The notes: a model not told the origin generated them from the sequence alone. 64,000 nt of DNA from Paenibacillus sp. HW567 (GCF_000374185.1 NZ_KB910518.1:3918669-3982668); one strand, 5' to 3'. Shown: positions 8,672 through 17,769, counted from the stretch's first letter. Numbers and translations: made by a program.

Positions 8672-8923
8672 CTAACCCCTGCGGGAACGTCTCTTCATGT
8701 ATTCATTAATCTTCAAGTCCAGCAGGCTGCTGATTTCAATAACGTTAGCCGAGGTGAAGGATTTCTCTTGTATAAAAAGCTGCTCCATCTTCCCGCGGAG
8801 TACCCGGATTTCATCTTCTAAAGAGAGTCTGCGTGCGTTGACATCACCCTTGGGGGGCCGTTTCCCGCTTCCGGTCAAGCATTCCCCACCATAGGAAGGC
8901 AAGTAATAATCGGCGCTGAGCAC
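8672..8923 (-). CDS. Spo0E-family aspartyl-phosphate phosphatase
   Basis: 83 aa. The C-terminal half has the Spo0E-like pattern: LEDEIRVLRGKMEQLF, then a second helix VIEISSLLDLKINEYM, matching the family's SxxLDxxIxxY signature that dephosphorylates Spo0A~P and delays sporulation. The N-terminal 25 residues are a variable tail. The ATG at 8929 is one base from the AGGAGG; GTG 8923 lies seven bases from it and is the likelier start. Monocistronic, with its own terminator. Confidence 0.85.
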   Translation of the reverse strand: MLSADYYLPSYGGECLTGSGKRPPKGDVNARRLSLEDEIRVLRGKMEQLFIQEKSFTSANVIEISSLLDLKINEYMKRRSRRG

Positions 8924-9063
8924 AATCATCCCTCCTAAATGTATTATTCAGAGAAGAAAAGGTCCTTGTAAGTAGTATTACAGGTGTTTCTTGTCCTTAG
9001 AGTAAAATAATACCATACAAAAGGGGCGATCCGCTATAGTCCTATTTGCTTCATTCTCACGCA

Positions 9064-10284
9064 CTATTCCGTTCGTTCACGTTCGAGCTGTGAGACAAAT
9101 GCCCCGATCCGCTCAATCGCCTCGTTCAGTTGGGACACTGAGGTGGCATAGGAGCAGCGCAGATAACCTTCGCCGCCTAGACCGAACACACTGCCGGGAA
9201 CCGCAGCCACCTTGAATTCGAGCAGCAACCGCTGGGCGAACTGGTCGGAGGTTAGTCCGGTGTGGCGGATGCTCGGAAAAGCGTAAAATGCGCCTTGAGG
9301 CTCATGGCACTCCAGGCCGGCCTCGCGCAATCCCTTGACAATGAGACGGCGGCGCTGATTGTAGGAGTCCACCATCCGGTCCTTCTCCTCCATACCATTC
9401 GTCAATGCCTCTAGCGCAGCCACCTGGCCCATCGACGGAGCACACATGACGGTGTACTGGTGAATCTTCAGCATCGCGGCGATTAATTCCGGGTGTCCGC
9501 AGGCATACCCCATCCGCCAGCCGGTCATGGCAAAAGCCTTGGAGAAGCCGCTGACCAGAATCGTCCGGTCCTTCATGCCAGGCAGGGAAGCGAAGCTGAC
9601 ATGGGTGCTTCCATAGGTCAGCTCGGCGTAGATTTCATCTGAGATGACGATAAGATCATGTTTCTCCACAACCTTCGCAATCGGCTCCCAATCCTCACGG
9701 CTCATGATCGCGCCTGTCGGATTGCTGGGATAACAAAGAATAAGAATCTTGGAACGCGGGGTAATCTTGGCCTCCAGCCCCTCTGCGGTAAGCTTGAAGT
9801 TGTTCTCCCCAAAGGTCTCGATCCCTACAGGAACCCCGCCGCCGATTGCGGTAATCGGCGAGTAGGAAATATAGCACGGCTCTGGGATAAGAATTTCATC
9901 TCCCGGTGAGATTAGGGCGCGCAGCGCCAAATCAATCGCTTCACTGCCGCCCACCGTAGCGATAATCTCATTGGCCGGATTGTATTCCACCGCGAAGCGG
10001 GTGTGCAAATATTCGGCAATGCCTTCCCGCAGCTCCGGCATGCCCGCATTAGAGGTATAGCCGGTGAATCCCCTTTCCAGCGAATATACACAGGCTTCCC
10101 TCACATGCCAAGGTGTCTTGAAGTCCGGCTCCCCGACCCCCAGGGAAATGATATCCTTGCTGCCTGCCGCCAGATCAAAAAATTTACGGATGCCCGATGG
10201 CTGGATTTGCTGGACCAGCGGGGACAAATATGAGCTCATGGATCTGCCTGTATCTCCGGTGTGCTGACTGTTATTAGTGATCAT
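9064..10284 (-). CDS. PLP-dependent class I/II aminotransferase
   Basis: 406 aa. Fold-type I aminotransferase of the aspartate/aromatic family. Visible: SLGVGEPDFKTPWHV near the N-terminus, YTSNAGMPELREGIA, YPSNPTGAIMSRE, the PLP-lysine motif SGFSKAFAMTGWRMGY (Lys near 245), and RCSYATS near the C-terminus with the carboxylate-binding Arg. Moves an amino group between an amino acid and a keto acid; likely aromatic or branched substrate. ATG 10284 has AAGGAAG nine bases upstream. It lies 13 bases after the Lrp/AsnC gene in the same operon, so that regulator probably controls it. Confidence 0.93.
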   Translation of the reverse strand: MITNNSQHTGDTGRSMSSYLSPLVQQIQPSGIRKFFDLAAGSKDIISLGVGEPDFKTPWHVREACVYSLERGFTGYTSNAGMPELREGIAEYLHTRFAVEYNPANEIIATVGGSEAIDLALRALISPGDEILIPEPCYISYSPITAIGGGVPVGIETFGENNFKLTAEGLEAKITPRSKILILCYPSNPTGAIMSREDWEPIAKVVEKHDLIVISDEIYAELTYGSTHVSFASLPGMKDRTILVSGFSKAFAMTGWRMGYACGHPELIAAMLKIHQYTVMCAPSMGQVAALEALTNGMEEKDRMVDSYNQRRRLIVKGLREAGLECHEPQGAFYAFPSIRHTGLTSDQFAQRLLLEFKVAAVPGSVFGLGGEGYLRCSYATSVSQLNEAIERIGAFVSQLERERTE

Positions 10285-10297
10285 GTAATTACTTCCT

Positions 10298-10798
10298 TTA
10301 CGGAGATATCATAAGACGGTTGTCTTCCTCATGCTCTTCAAAGATGATACCGTCCTGTTTATATTTTTTGAGTGTAAAGTTGGTTTTGGTAGAGAGCACC
10401 GAATCAATCGGTGACAGCTTCTCGGAGACAAAATTGGCGACCTCCCGCAGATTGCGGCCCTCTACTTCTACTAGCAGGTCATAGGCGCCTGACATCAGAT
10501 AGACCGATTTCACCTGCGGATACAGGTATATCCGTTCAGCAATACCTTCGAAGCCGCGGCCGCGCTCCGGTGTAATCTGCACCTCGATCAGAGCGGTTAC
10601 CCGTTCATCATCAACCTTATCCCAGTTTACGACTGTCGCATATTTTACAATCACATGATCTTTTTCCATTTCGGCAATGGCCTGTTTGACATCCTCTTCT
10701 TCCGCTCCAAGCAAAGTCGCCATTAGCTCAGTAGAGCTTCGCGCGTCCTCCTTGAGCAGTTCCAGCACTTTCCTCTTCAGTTCATTCATTTCCTTCAT
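10298..10798 (-). CDS. Lrp/AsnC-family transcriptional regulator
   Basis: 166 aa. N-terminal winged helix-turn-helix (about 1-60; LLKEDARSSTELMATLLGAEEEDVKQAIAEM by segments) and a C-terminal RAM ligand-binding domain (about 70-150; VKSVYLMSGAYDLLVEVEG is the typical beta-alpha unit). These proteins sense amino acids and adjust metabolic genes. Start ATG 10798 was chosen over 10858 because GGAGG lies six bases upstream. Forms an operon with the downstream aminotransferase. Confidence 0.92.
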   Translation of the reverse strand: MKEMNELKRKVLELLKEDARSSTELMATLLGAEEEDVKQAIAEMEKDHVIVKYATVVNWDKVDDERVTALIEVQITPERGRGFEGIAERIYLYPQVKSVYLMSGAYDLLVEVEGRNLREVANFVSEKLSPIDSVLSTKTNFTLKKYKQDGIIFEEHEEDNRLMISP

Positions 10799-10855
10799 GC
10801 CTTCCCTCCGCAGTAAAGAGTTTAATACTAATATGACATGAAAGCGGGAGTTCTG

Positions 10856-10893
10856 CAAACAAAAAACAGAGAGACTATTGAAGCCCCTCTGTT
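10856..10893 (-). terminator. Terminator after the coat-protein gene
   Basis: Minus strand AACAGAG, a 15-base loop, CTCTGTT, then TTTTG. The stem is seven base pairs and directly followed by the T run, about 60 bases past the 10953 stop. Confidence 0.65.
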
Positions 10894-10952
10894 CCCTTAA
10901 CCTCGATTATTCTGCCCCCATTAGCCTTGCCTCAGTGTACGGGAGTGCAGGA

Positions 10953-11339
10953 TTACATGTAATAGGGGTTATGCGTGTTCGCTTGATGCGTTGGAGCTTG
11001 TCCAGCCTGTGCATAGGCTCCGGCGTTGCCTGTCTTTTGCTGCACGAACTGCTGGCATTTCTGCCGGGTCTGCTCGCCACACTGAATTTCCTTGTCCAGA
11101 TCCTGGCGCAGCGCCTTGCCTGGAACGGTGTACATATTCATTTGGGACATCTTCGTATAGAGCTCTCCTTGAAGGCGCAGTGTATCCATCGTCAGGTCCG
11201 TGAATACCCGCCGCACCGCCGGACAATTGGACTCTGTTGTAGCCGTAGTATATTCACCGACGGTCCGTTTCAAATCAGCCAAAATTGTATTCAGTAAATC
11301 CTCATCTTCCATAAATGCCGATCCGTTTTGTGCGTACAC
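10953..11339 (-). CDS. Spore coat protein, CotF family
   Basis: 128 aa. The helical CotF-type core is seen in LLNTILADLKRTVGEYTTA, TESNCPAVRRVFTDLTMDTLR and QGELYTKMSQMNMY; the tail is rich in Gln, Ala and His. Such ferritin-like helical proteins build the spore coat. The longer frame to 11387 has no ribosome site; AGGAGG lies seven bases before GTG 11339, which I take as the start. It is next to a second small coat protein, as CotF genes often are. Confidence 0.85.
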   Translation of the reverse strand: MYAQNGSAFMEDEDLLNTILADLKRTVGEYTTATTESNCPAVRRVFTDLTMDTLRLQGELYTKMSQMNMYTVPGKALRQDLDKEIQCGEQTRQKCQQFVQQKTGNAGAYAQAGQAPTHQANTHNPYYM

Positions 11340-11425
11340 GATATAACCTCCTAAAAGTTTTGTAGTATTAACCCGCTCCAGAAGCATCTGCCTCAGGCCT
11401 TGTTAGCAATGCTCTATAGCTGATT

Positions 11426-11659
11426 TTATTGCGGCTGTGTCGGGGCGTATTGCTGATGCTGATGAAGCAGGTGCACCAGGGTATCCATATGATGGGTATG
11501 GCTTTGAATCTGCTGGATGCAAATCTGTTGTACCGCAGAGTTTTGGGTGGTTCCGGCGGTAGCGGCCAACTGCTTAATCAACAAATCCTCGTTGGAAATA
11601 GAGTCCGCGATATATTCCAGTTCTTTTCCGCTAAGTGCCTGCATTTGCGTTGATTGCAT
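11426..11659 (-). CDS. Small CotF-like spore coat protein
   Basis: 77 aa, all helix. SGKELEYIADSISNEDLLIKQ followed by NSAVQQICIQQIQSHTHHMDTL is the short CotF-like pattern, and the tail is Gln/His/Pro rich. The likely start is ATG 11659, preceded by AAGGAGGG at about ten bases; an upstream in-frame ATG at 11689 lacks a site. Probably expressed in the mother cell with the 10953 gene. Divergent from the FAD oxidoreductase at 11825. Confidence 0.75.
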   Translation of the reverse strand: MQSTQMQALSGKELEYIADSISNEDLLIKQLAATAGTTQNSAVQQICIQQIQSHTHHMDTLVHLLHQHQQYAPTQPQ

Positions 11660-11824
11660 GTTCTGAATTCCCTCCTTCAAAATGTTCAAGCAGTCCTTAG
11701 TATGCCTGTGACTGCAGTTCTTTATGTGCCGCCGTGCACGTTAAAAAATCGTTATTTACGCATGAGAGTCCGCCGGGCTGCCAATAATACATTATCGGAA
11801 TCTCGCCAAAGGAGAGAGCAGCAG

Positions 11825-13054
11825 ATGAAACTGAACAGCGGGCATCCGCCCTGGAAAAATTCTCTTATCAATCCTCCGGTCTATCCGGCACTAGAGGAGG
11901 ATATCCGCTGCGATTGTCTGATCGTAGGTGGAGGTATGGGCGGGGCAATGGCTGCTTACCGGATGTCCTTGAGCGGAGCAGATACAGTACTCATTGATAA
12001 AAGAGCCATAGGCAGCGGCAGCTCCCACGCCAATACCGGACTGCTGCAGGTAGCCAATGACAAATCATTAACCTCCTGTATAAATACGTTCGGGGATAAG
12101 AATGGAGTATTGTTCTACAAGCTGTGCCAGCAGGGTATCCGAAGAATTCTGGAGCTGCCGGGGGAGCTGAATATTGATCCGCAGATTATTCCCCGCAGCA
12201 GCCTGCTGTATGCCAGCACACCTGAGGATGTTCCCGTGCTGCGGCTGGAGCATGATCAGCTTGTTGCCCATGGCTTTGATTCAGAATTCTGGGAGCAGGA
12301 CAAGGTAAGCGCACACTACTCCTTCACCAAGCCGGCTGCACTCTATTCTAAAGGCGATGCCGAAACGAATCCTTACCGGACCGTTCACAGCCTGGTCGAT
12401 AAGGCGCACACAAATGGCGTTCGAGTATTCGAACACACCAGGGCACGGCATTACGAGTACAGTAAGGATGGTGTAGTCTGCATAACGGACAACGGACGAA
12501 TCTATGCGGACAATATTATTTTTGCAATGGGCTATGAGACGCAGGAGATGAAAAAAGACCGGGGTGCAGAGCTGGTTAACACTTATGCGATAATGACCAA
12601 ACCCCTGAGCAATCTCCCCAAATGGCATGAGCAGAGCCTGATCTGGGAAACGGCCCGTCCTTACTTATATTTCCGCACCACTCCTGACGGCCGCATCATT
12701 GCGGGGGGCAAGGACGAGCAGTTGACCGATCCGCAGCGCCGGGATGTCCGGGTGCTCTCGCAGAGCCGGCGGCTGCTTGAGGAGCTTGAAGCGCTTTTCC
12801 CGGAAATCCGTGGAATAGAGGCCGAATACACCTGGGGTGCGGTCTTCGGATCTACCCGGGACGGACTGCCTTATATGGGACCGCATCCCGAGTTTCCCCA
12901 CTGCTTCTTCATCGAAGGCTACGGCGGAAACGGCACAGTCTATAGCATGATTGCCGCCGAGCTTTTGGCCGATACCCTTGCCGGTAAATACCGGCCGGAG
13001 CTTGAACTCTTCTCTCTTACACGTACCTCTAAGCCCTCCCCTTCGCCGGTCTAA
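11825..13054 (+). CDS. FAD-dependent oxidoreductase, DAO family
   Basis: 409 aa. The FAD-binding Rossmann start is DCLIVGGGMGGAMAAYRMS (about residues 24-42, GxGxxG-like) followed by the acidic end VLIDKRAIGSGSSHANTG. The C-terminal motif FFIEGYGGNGTVYSMIAAELLAD is typical of DAO/glycine-oxidase proteins. Oxidises an amine, probably a secondary amine or amino acid, in the cytoplasm. ATG 11825 has AAGGAGAG upstream; the longer frame from 11654 would run through the divergent coat-gene promoter. Followed by a strong terminator. Substrate unknown. Confidence 0.88.
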   Translation: MKLNSGHPPWKNSLINPPVYPALEEDIRCDCLIVGGGMGGAMAAYRMSLSGADTVLIDKRAIGSGSSHANTGLLQVANDKSLTSCINTFGDKNGVLFYKLCQQGIRRILELPGELNIDPQIIPRSSLLYASTPEDVPVLRLEHDQLVAHGFDSEFWEQDKVSAHYSFTKPAALYSKGDAETNPYRTVHSLVDKAHTNGVRVFEHTRARHYEYSKDGVVCITDNGRIYADNIIFAMGYETQEMKKDRGAELVNTYAIMTKPLSNLPKWHEQSLIWETARPYLYFRTTPDGRIIAGGKDEQLTDPQRRDVRVLSQSRRLLEELEALFPEIRGIEAEYTWGAVFGSTRDGLPYMGPHPEFPHCFFIEGYGGNGTVYSMIAAELLADTLAGKYRPELELFSLTRTSKPSPSPV

Positions 13055-13077
13055 GACGCGTATTCTATATCCAGTGC

Positions 13078-13131
13078 ACAAAAGGGGATGCCCGCCAAGC
13101 CTGATGGCTTCCGGGCATCCCCTTTATTTTT
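13078..13131. terminator. Bidirectional terminator after the FAD oxidoreductase
   Basis: Arms AAAGGGGATGCCCG and CGGGCATCCCCTTT form a 14-bp stem, followed on the plus strand by ATTTTTG and flanked by A-rich sequence on the other side. Serves the converging genes ending at 13054 and 13161. Confidence 0.9.
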
Positions 13132-13160
13132 GCATATCACGTGCCTAAATTTCAGACTGC

Positions 13161-14696
13161 TTACTTGGCTGCTTGTACGAATTCAGCCGATTTAATCCCT
13201 GCTTGACGGCCGAAAATAATGATTTCTGCAACAGAGTTGCCGCCGATCCGGTTTTGACCGTGCAAGCCGCCTGTAACTTCACCTGCCGCAAACAATCCCG
13301 GAACCGCGCTGCCGTCTTTCTTCAGAACTTCAGTGTTGGTGTTAATTTTTACGCCGCCCATAGTGTAGTGAATCCCGGGGCCGATTTTTATTGCAGAGTA
13401 TGGCGCAGCGGACAAGTCATTGTCCATTCCTGTTGTTCTGCCGAATTCGGCATCGTTTTTATTCTTCACAGCGCTGTTCCATGTTTCCAGTGTCTTTTGG
13501 AGCTGATCTGCCGGAACACCCATTTCTTTGGCCAAAGCCTCGATCGTATCCGCTGATTTTACAAAACCCATTTTTTCATATTGCTCAATCGCTTTGACAC
13601 GGGTTTTAACCCCGGAGTCAAAGACAAGGTATGCTGATTTTTCAGGAAGCTTATTGATTGCAGCCGTCACATTATCCCGGGTATCCATTTCGTTCGTGAA
13701 CCGTTTGCCTTCACTCGAAACAAGCAGAGCGCCTTCTCCGCGAACCGCTTCCCCGATCAGATAGGATTTCTCCTGTTGAACCGTCGGGTGAACCTGGATT
13801 TGATCCATATCGACGGTGTAGCCGCCGAGCTGCTCGATCATTTTGATACCGTCGCCTGTGCTGCCGACCTGGTTGGTGGTTACATACCCCTTCAGATCAG
13901 GTCTAACCTGTTCGATCATTTCCTTGTTGGCACCGAAACCGCCGGTTGTTACAACGACAGCAGACGCTGCTATCATCTTTTCATCAGCCTGGTTGAAGAG
14001 GACCTTGACGCCGTTTACTTTACCGCCCTCTTGCGTAATTTCCTTCACGTCGGCGTTTACAAACAATGGGATGCCTTTCTCTTGAACGTTTTTCACCAAA
14101 CCCTTGACGAGGTATTGGCCCACCGCAGAGCCGTCTTCAGGACGGTGTGTGCGCTTTTCCTTCATTCCGCCGGTAATCGTAATATTGTTCAAACGAATGC
14201 CGATCGAATCGAGCCAATCAATCGCGCTTGCGGAATTGTCAACGAAGAAACGAAGCATCTCTTTGTCGTTGGTCTCATGGCCGCCCTTTAAGGTCTCTTC
14301 ATAAAATAAATCATTGCTGTCTTCAATGCCCTGCTCTTTCTGGAATTTCGTCTGGGAAGCATTCATCCCCGAAGAGGATTTGGTGGTATTCCCGCCGGCA
14401 ACCGGCATTTTCTCCAAAATAACCGGGTTCAAGCCTTTGGCCTTGGCCTCAAGCGCAGCGGACATCCCTGCACCGCCTGCACCGACAATGATGATATCAT
14501 ATTTATCCTTTAATTGATCGTAAGGTGTATAGCTTGCTTCAGATGCTCCCGATACGGCTTCAGCTTTTTCTTTGGTCTCATTGGTCTTACCCTTGTTCTC
14601 GCTGCTGGCGCTGTTGCTGTTATTGTTGCCGCATCCTGCGATAACCAGCATGACAGAGAGAATGAGAATAAGAGCCGCGGCTGATTTCTTTTTCAT
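13161..14696 (-). CDS. FAD-binding lipoprotein, fumarate reductase/flavocytochrome c type
   Basis: 511 aa. The leader MKKKSAAALILILSVMLV ends in lipobox IAGC, so the mature protein is tethered outside the membrane. A Ser/Asn/Lys linker (about 22-55) leads to the FAD domain: YDIIIVGAGGAGMSAALEA, VILEKMPVAGGNTTKSSSG, and the C-terminal GLFAAGEVTGGLHGQNRIGG with catalytic-type Arg/His residues as in soluble fumarate reductases. No heme CxxCH motifs or FMN-binding domain are present, unlike most secreted members, so its electron donor is unclear. Start ATG 14696 has a GGGGG site; the frame to 14735 has none. A CitA/DcuS-type two-component system lies close by and may control it. Confidence 0.9.
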   Translation of the reverse strand: MKKKSAAALILILSVMLVIAGCGNNNSNSASSENKGKTNETKEKAEAVSGASEASYTPYDQLKDKYDIIIVGAGGAGMSAALEAKAKGLNPVILEKMPVAGGNTTKSSSGMNASQTKFQKEQGIEDSNDLFYEETLKGGHETNDKEMLRFFVDNSASAIDWLDSIGIRLNNITITGGMKEKRTHRPEDGSAVGQYLVKGLVKNVQEKGIPLFVNADVKEITQEGGKVNGVKVLFNQADEKMIAASAVVVTTGGFGANKEMIEQVRPDLKGYVTTNQVGSTGDGIKMIEQLGGYTVDMDQIQVHPTVQQEKSYLIGEAVRGEGALLVSSEGKRFTNEMDTRDNVTAAINKLPEKSAYLVFDSGVKTRVKAIEQYEKMGFVKSADTIEALAKEMGVPADQLQKTLETWNSAVKNKNDAEFGRTTGMDNDLSAAPYSAIKIGPGIHYTMGGVKINTNTEVLKKDGSAVPGLFAAGEVTGGLHGQNRIGGNSVAEIIIFGRQAGIKSAEFVQAAK

Positions 14697-14785
14697 GTGA
14701 TGTTGCCCCCTTGTGCATATTTTCACAACTATCATAGCGGTAAAGGGGCCACCCTTGGAAGCTTACGTAATTAAAGAAATCGTTT

Positions 14786-14801
14786 AGTAACTAAAGTAAC
14801 T
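14786..14801. promoter_or_regulatory. Direct repeat upstream of the FAD lipoprotein
   Basis: AGTAACT occurs twice with 9-base spacing (14786-14792 and 14795-14801), about 90-105 bases upstream of the lipoprotein start and between divergent genes. It could be a response-regulator site for the DcuR-like protein; no published site is claimed. Confidence 0.25.
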
Positions 14802-14824
14802 GAAGGGATAAAGCAGCCGGTGAT

Positions 14825-14853
14825 TTGCGTGGATATGCTTATAGTTTTATAAT
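14825..14853 (+). promoter_or_regulatory. Promoter of the 14893 gene
   Basis: TTGCGT (14825-14830), 17 bases, TATAAT (14848-14853). The -10 is perfect. The start codon is 40 bases downstream. Confidence 0.5.
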
Positions 14854-14892
14854 TGGGACTTACAGAAACATATTGCAAGGAGGCTAGAAACT

Positions 14893-15354
14893 ATGAAGAA
14901 AAGCGACAAATATATGCTTGTCAGTGCAGTTCTGACGGCAGCAGGTATTTCTCTAATAACCTATACTGCAAGCCGCTATACCTCCTTTAAGAGAGTGGTT
15001 TCCAGAATGATCCGTTTGGAAGATATCGCCTCACTTGAAATTACCCGCTTGTCTTCTGTTCCCGGTGAACAAAAGAATATTGTGGTTACTGAGCCTGAGG
15101 CCATCAAACAAATCTGTGATGATTTCTCTGATATCCGGTTAAAGAAATGTGCAAGGAATGTAAGCGCAGGCGACAAATACAGCTATTATATTACTATCGT
15201 ACAAGCTGACCGGACGCAACGTTTCGATATTATTTTGAAGGACAAACAGCATATGATTATTTATGATAACAATATGAACCATCCGCATTTACATACTTAC
15301 AAGATTATGAGCCCATTCTATCCGCAAGCATTGAAACAGGCCTTTGATTGCTGA
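14893..15354 (+). CDS. Small membrane-anchored protein of unknown function
   Basis: 153 aa. One N-terminal hydrophobic segment (about 8-26, MLVSAVLTAAGISLITYTA) anchors a soluble domain that alternates beta strands and helices (SLEITRL, EAIKQICDDFSDIRLKK, YYITIVQADRTQRFDIILKD). I do not recognise the domain; it resembles the small extracytoplasmic ligand or inhibitor folds common in Bacilli, but no motif proves it. ATG 14893 has AAGGAGG at ten bases. It sits between the FAD lipoprotein and the two-component genes, so a link to them is possible but unproven. Confidence 0.75.
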   Translation: MKKSDKYMLVSAVLTAAGISLITYTASRYTSFKRVVSRMIRLEDIASLEITRLSSVPGEQKNIVVTEPEAIKQICDDFSDIRLKKCARNVSAGDKYSYYITIVQADRTQRFDIILKDKQHMIIYDNNMNHPHLHTYKIMSPFYPQALKQAFDC

Positions 15355-15381
15355 TGGAGCCTCTGCTTAAATCCATCTAAC

Positions 15382-15404
15382 AAGAAAAGGAACCCGCAGG
15401 TCCC
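15382..15404 (-). terminator. Terminator after the response-regulator gene
   Basis: Minus strand GGGACC-TGCG-GGTTCC followed by TTTTCTT, 15 bases past the 15419 stop. Confidence 0.75.
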
Positions 15405-15418
15405 TCGCCAGCTTCCAT

Positions 15419-16135
15419 TTAAATGTATTTGGTGATCAGCTCATGCCCGTCAGGAGTAACCGTGTACATGTACACCGGTCTGCCCACCGCCCCATAGCTG
15501 ATCTCCATCTCCAGCACGCCGGCCTCCGTGAGAAAAGCCAAATATTTGCGTACGGATATCCGCGAAATCGGGGCATTTGAAGTGATCTCCTCGGTGGAAA
15601 ACACCTGCTTCTGCAGCCCCCTTATCGTATTCCATATACTCTCCAGCGTTCCTTCCGTAAGTCCCTTGGGCAACGTTCCGGTCTTGTCCTCCTCCGGCCC
15701 CAGAGAATGCCGCAGCAGCTTGTCGAGCTGCTCCTGGCTCAGATGCTCTCTATGCTTCATCAGCGAATAATCCTCACGGTAGGCCGATAATGCCGCCTGA
15801 AAGCGCGCGAACTCGAAGGGCTTGATTAAATAATCGACAGCCCCGTACTGCAGCGCTTTACGAATACTTCCATTGTCGCTGGCCGCAGAAATCACGATAA
15901 TGTCAGCCATACTTCCCTGCTCCCGCAAGGTTGACAGCAGTTGCAGCCCGCTGGTATGCGGCATGTAGATATCAAGCAGAATCAGGTCCACTTCAAGCTC
16001 CGCCAGCATCCGCGCTGCCTCGTCTCCCGAAGCAGCCCAGCCCGCGAACACGAAGCCCTGCACCTGCTCCAGATAATGGCGGTTGAGCTTCGCCACCATG
16101 GGATCATCTTCAACAATCAGCACCTTAATGTTCAT
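15419..16135 (-). CDS. CitB/DcuR-type response regulator
   Basis: 238 aa. Receiver domain at 1-120 with the acidic pair VEDDP, phosphoacceptor in LILLDIYMPHTSG (Asp near 56) and Lys in YLIKPFEF. The C-terminal part (about 150-235) is the winged-helix seen in CitT/DcuR regulators (NAPISRISVRKYLAFLTEAG). Activates genes for C4-dicarboxylate or citrate use in the family. Its ATG lies inside the 3' end of the kinase gene, an 11-base overlap that signals coupled translation. Confidence 0.93.
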   Translation of the reverse strand: MNIKVLIVEDDPMVAKLNRHYLEQVQGFVFAGWAASGDEAARMLAELEVDLILLDIYMPHTSGLQLLSTLREQGSMADIIVISAASDNGSIRKALQYGAVDYLIKPFEFARFQAALSAYREDYSLMKHREHLSQEQLDKLLRHSLGPEEDKTGTLPKGLTEGTLESIWNTIRGLQKQVFSTEEITSNAPISRISVRKYLAFLTEAGVLEMEISYGAVGRPVYMYTVTPDGHELITKYI

Positions 16136-17735
16136 TCATCACATCACCCTTTACAGCATACGGCACATCGGCCAGGAACGTTGTTCCCGGCTTAGCGCCG
16201 TCTATAATCCGCAGGTCGCCCTGCAGCTTATCAACACTTTTGCGTACCAGGTACAGGCCGATCCCCCTCTGTTCTCCCTTGGTGGAGAAGCCTTGAACAA
16301 ATACCTGCTCCCGCAGCGCTTCCGGAATTCCCGGGCCGCTGTCTCCCACGATGCAGTGCAAACGGCCCCGGTCATAATGAAACGCAAGCTCAATTTCCTT
16401 GACGCTCTGCCCTTCAAGCACTTCCATCGCATTATCAAGCAGGTTGCCGGCAATCGTGATCAGCTCATGAATGCTGTGCGCGTCCGCCGACTCCGGCAGG
16501 TAGCTGTCCTCCGTCAGTTGCAGCTCAATGCCTGCTTCACGGGCCCGGCTGAGCTTCCCCAGAAGGAATCCCGCCATCACCGGGTCCTTGATCTGCCTCG
16601 TAATCGAACCGATTTCCTTCTGGTAGTTGCTGACCGTTCCCGAAATGTACTGCTGCAGCTCATCGTACAAGCCCATATGCGTCATGCCCATAATGACATG
16701 AAGCTTATTCATGAATTCATGCGCCCCTGCCCGCAGGGCATCGGCGTATACGGAAATACCGGACAGCCGTTCCGCCAGCACGGCAAGCTCGGTTTTGTCC
16801 CGGAACGTGGCAATAGCACCGGCAATCTGGCCGTTCACCCGAATCGGAAGAGTGTTCACCAGAAGCGCAATACCGCCAAGCTCAACATCCTGATCCTGCT
16901 TCACTTCCCCCGTTGTCAAAACAAGCTCAAGCCGGAGCGCCGGACAGTAGTCGGCGATATGCCGGTTCATTGCTTCCCCGGTGATGCCCGTCCCTCTCAG
17001 AAGCCGTTCAGCTTCCACATTGATCATTGTAATCCGTGCCTCATGATCTATTGCAATAATACCCTCGCGCGTAGACTGCAGCATGGCACTGCGCTCCTCC
17101 AGCAGCTTGGAAATATCCGCAGGCTCCATGCCGAACATCATTTTTTTGATTTTCCTCGCCAGAACGACAGCTCCCCCGGCTCCGAGCAGAGCGCCGGACA
17201 GCAGAATGGCAATAATCGTCCATTCGTTTTGTCTCACCAGTCGGTGAACCCGGTCCAGCGAAAGACCCACTACAACTACCCCAAGCTGGTATCCCTGACC
17301 GCTGTATACAGGCACAAAGGCGCGGAGCGACTTGCCGAGCAGCCCCTCGCCTTCAGAGATGCTCTCTTCACCACGCAGCGCCTCCTTCTGGCCCCCGCCG
17401 ACAAAGGGCTTGCCGATCTTGGAAGCATCGGGATGTGAATAGCGGATGCTTTTCATATCAATGACAACTACAAACATAATATCATTGCGGCGGGTGATTT
17501 TGGAGGTATAGGCCTGAATCTCCTTACTGTTCCCTTCCCGGAGCCCCTCCGACACAAGCGGCATTAATGCAATCGTGCGCGCGATTGTAATTGCCTTATC
17601 CTCCAGGGCATGCCTGGTCTGCGGAATGATCTGATTTCGGAAAATAAAGTACAAAACCAGCAGCACCACCAGCACCACGGTGGATACCATCATTGTAACC
17701 CTTGTCCTCAGCCCGTATTTTTCTTTCTTTGCCAA
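16125..17735 (-). CDS. CitA/DcuS-type sensor histidine kinase
   Basis: 536 aa. TM1 (about 13-30), extracellular PASp-like sensor (about 35-175, with SIRYSHPDASKIGKPFVGG), TM2 (about 183-205), cytoplasmic PAS (about 215-325), then the DHp motif HEFMNKLHVIMGM, where His is phosphorylated, and HATPase_c with NLLDNAMEVL (N box) and GDSGPGIPE (G1). The family senses citrate, fumarate or malate outside the cell. Kinase and regulator overlap, and an MFS gene lies 34 bases upstream in the same direction. Targets may include the FAD lipoprotein at 13161. Confidence 0.93.
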   Translation of the reverse strand: MAKKEKYGLRTRVTMMVSTVVLVVLLVLYFIFRNQIIPQTRHALEDKAITIARTIALMPLVSEGLREGNSKEIQAYTSKITRRNDIMFVVVIDMKSIRYSHPDASKIGKPFVGGGQKEALRGEESISEGEGLLGKSLRAFVPVYSGQGYQLGVVVVGLSLDRVHRLVRQNEWTIIAILLSGALLGAGGAVVLARKIKKMMFGMEPADISKLLEERSAMLQSTREGIIAIDHEARITMINVEAERLLRGTGITGEAMNRHIADYCPALRLELVLTTGEVKQDQDVELGGIALLVNTLPIRVNGQIAGAIATFRDKTELAVLAERLSGISVYADALRAGAHEFMNKLHVIMGMTHMGLYDELQQYISGTVSNYQKEIGSITRQIKDPVMAGFLLGKLSRAREAGIELQLTEDSYLPESADAHSIHELITIAGNLLDNAMEVLEGQSVKEIELAFHYDRGRLHCIVGDSGPGIPEALREQVFVQGFSTKGEQRGIGLYLVRKSVDKLQGDLRIIDGAKPGTTFLADVPYAVKGDVMNEH

Positions 17736-17769
17736 TACAAAGTATCCCCCTCTTCAGTAATCCCTGACT

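Noticed and set aside
16083..17438. Plus-strand 451-codon frame
   Set aside because: Antisense to the sensor kinase, whose motifs are clear in the other frame.
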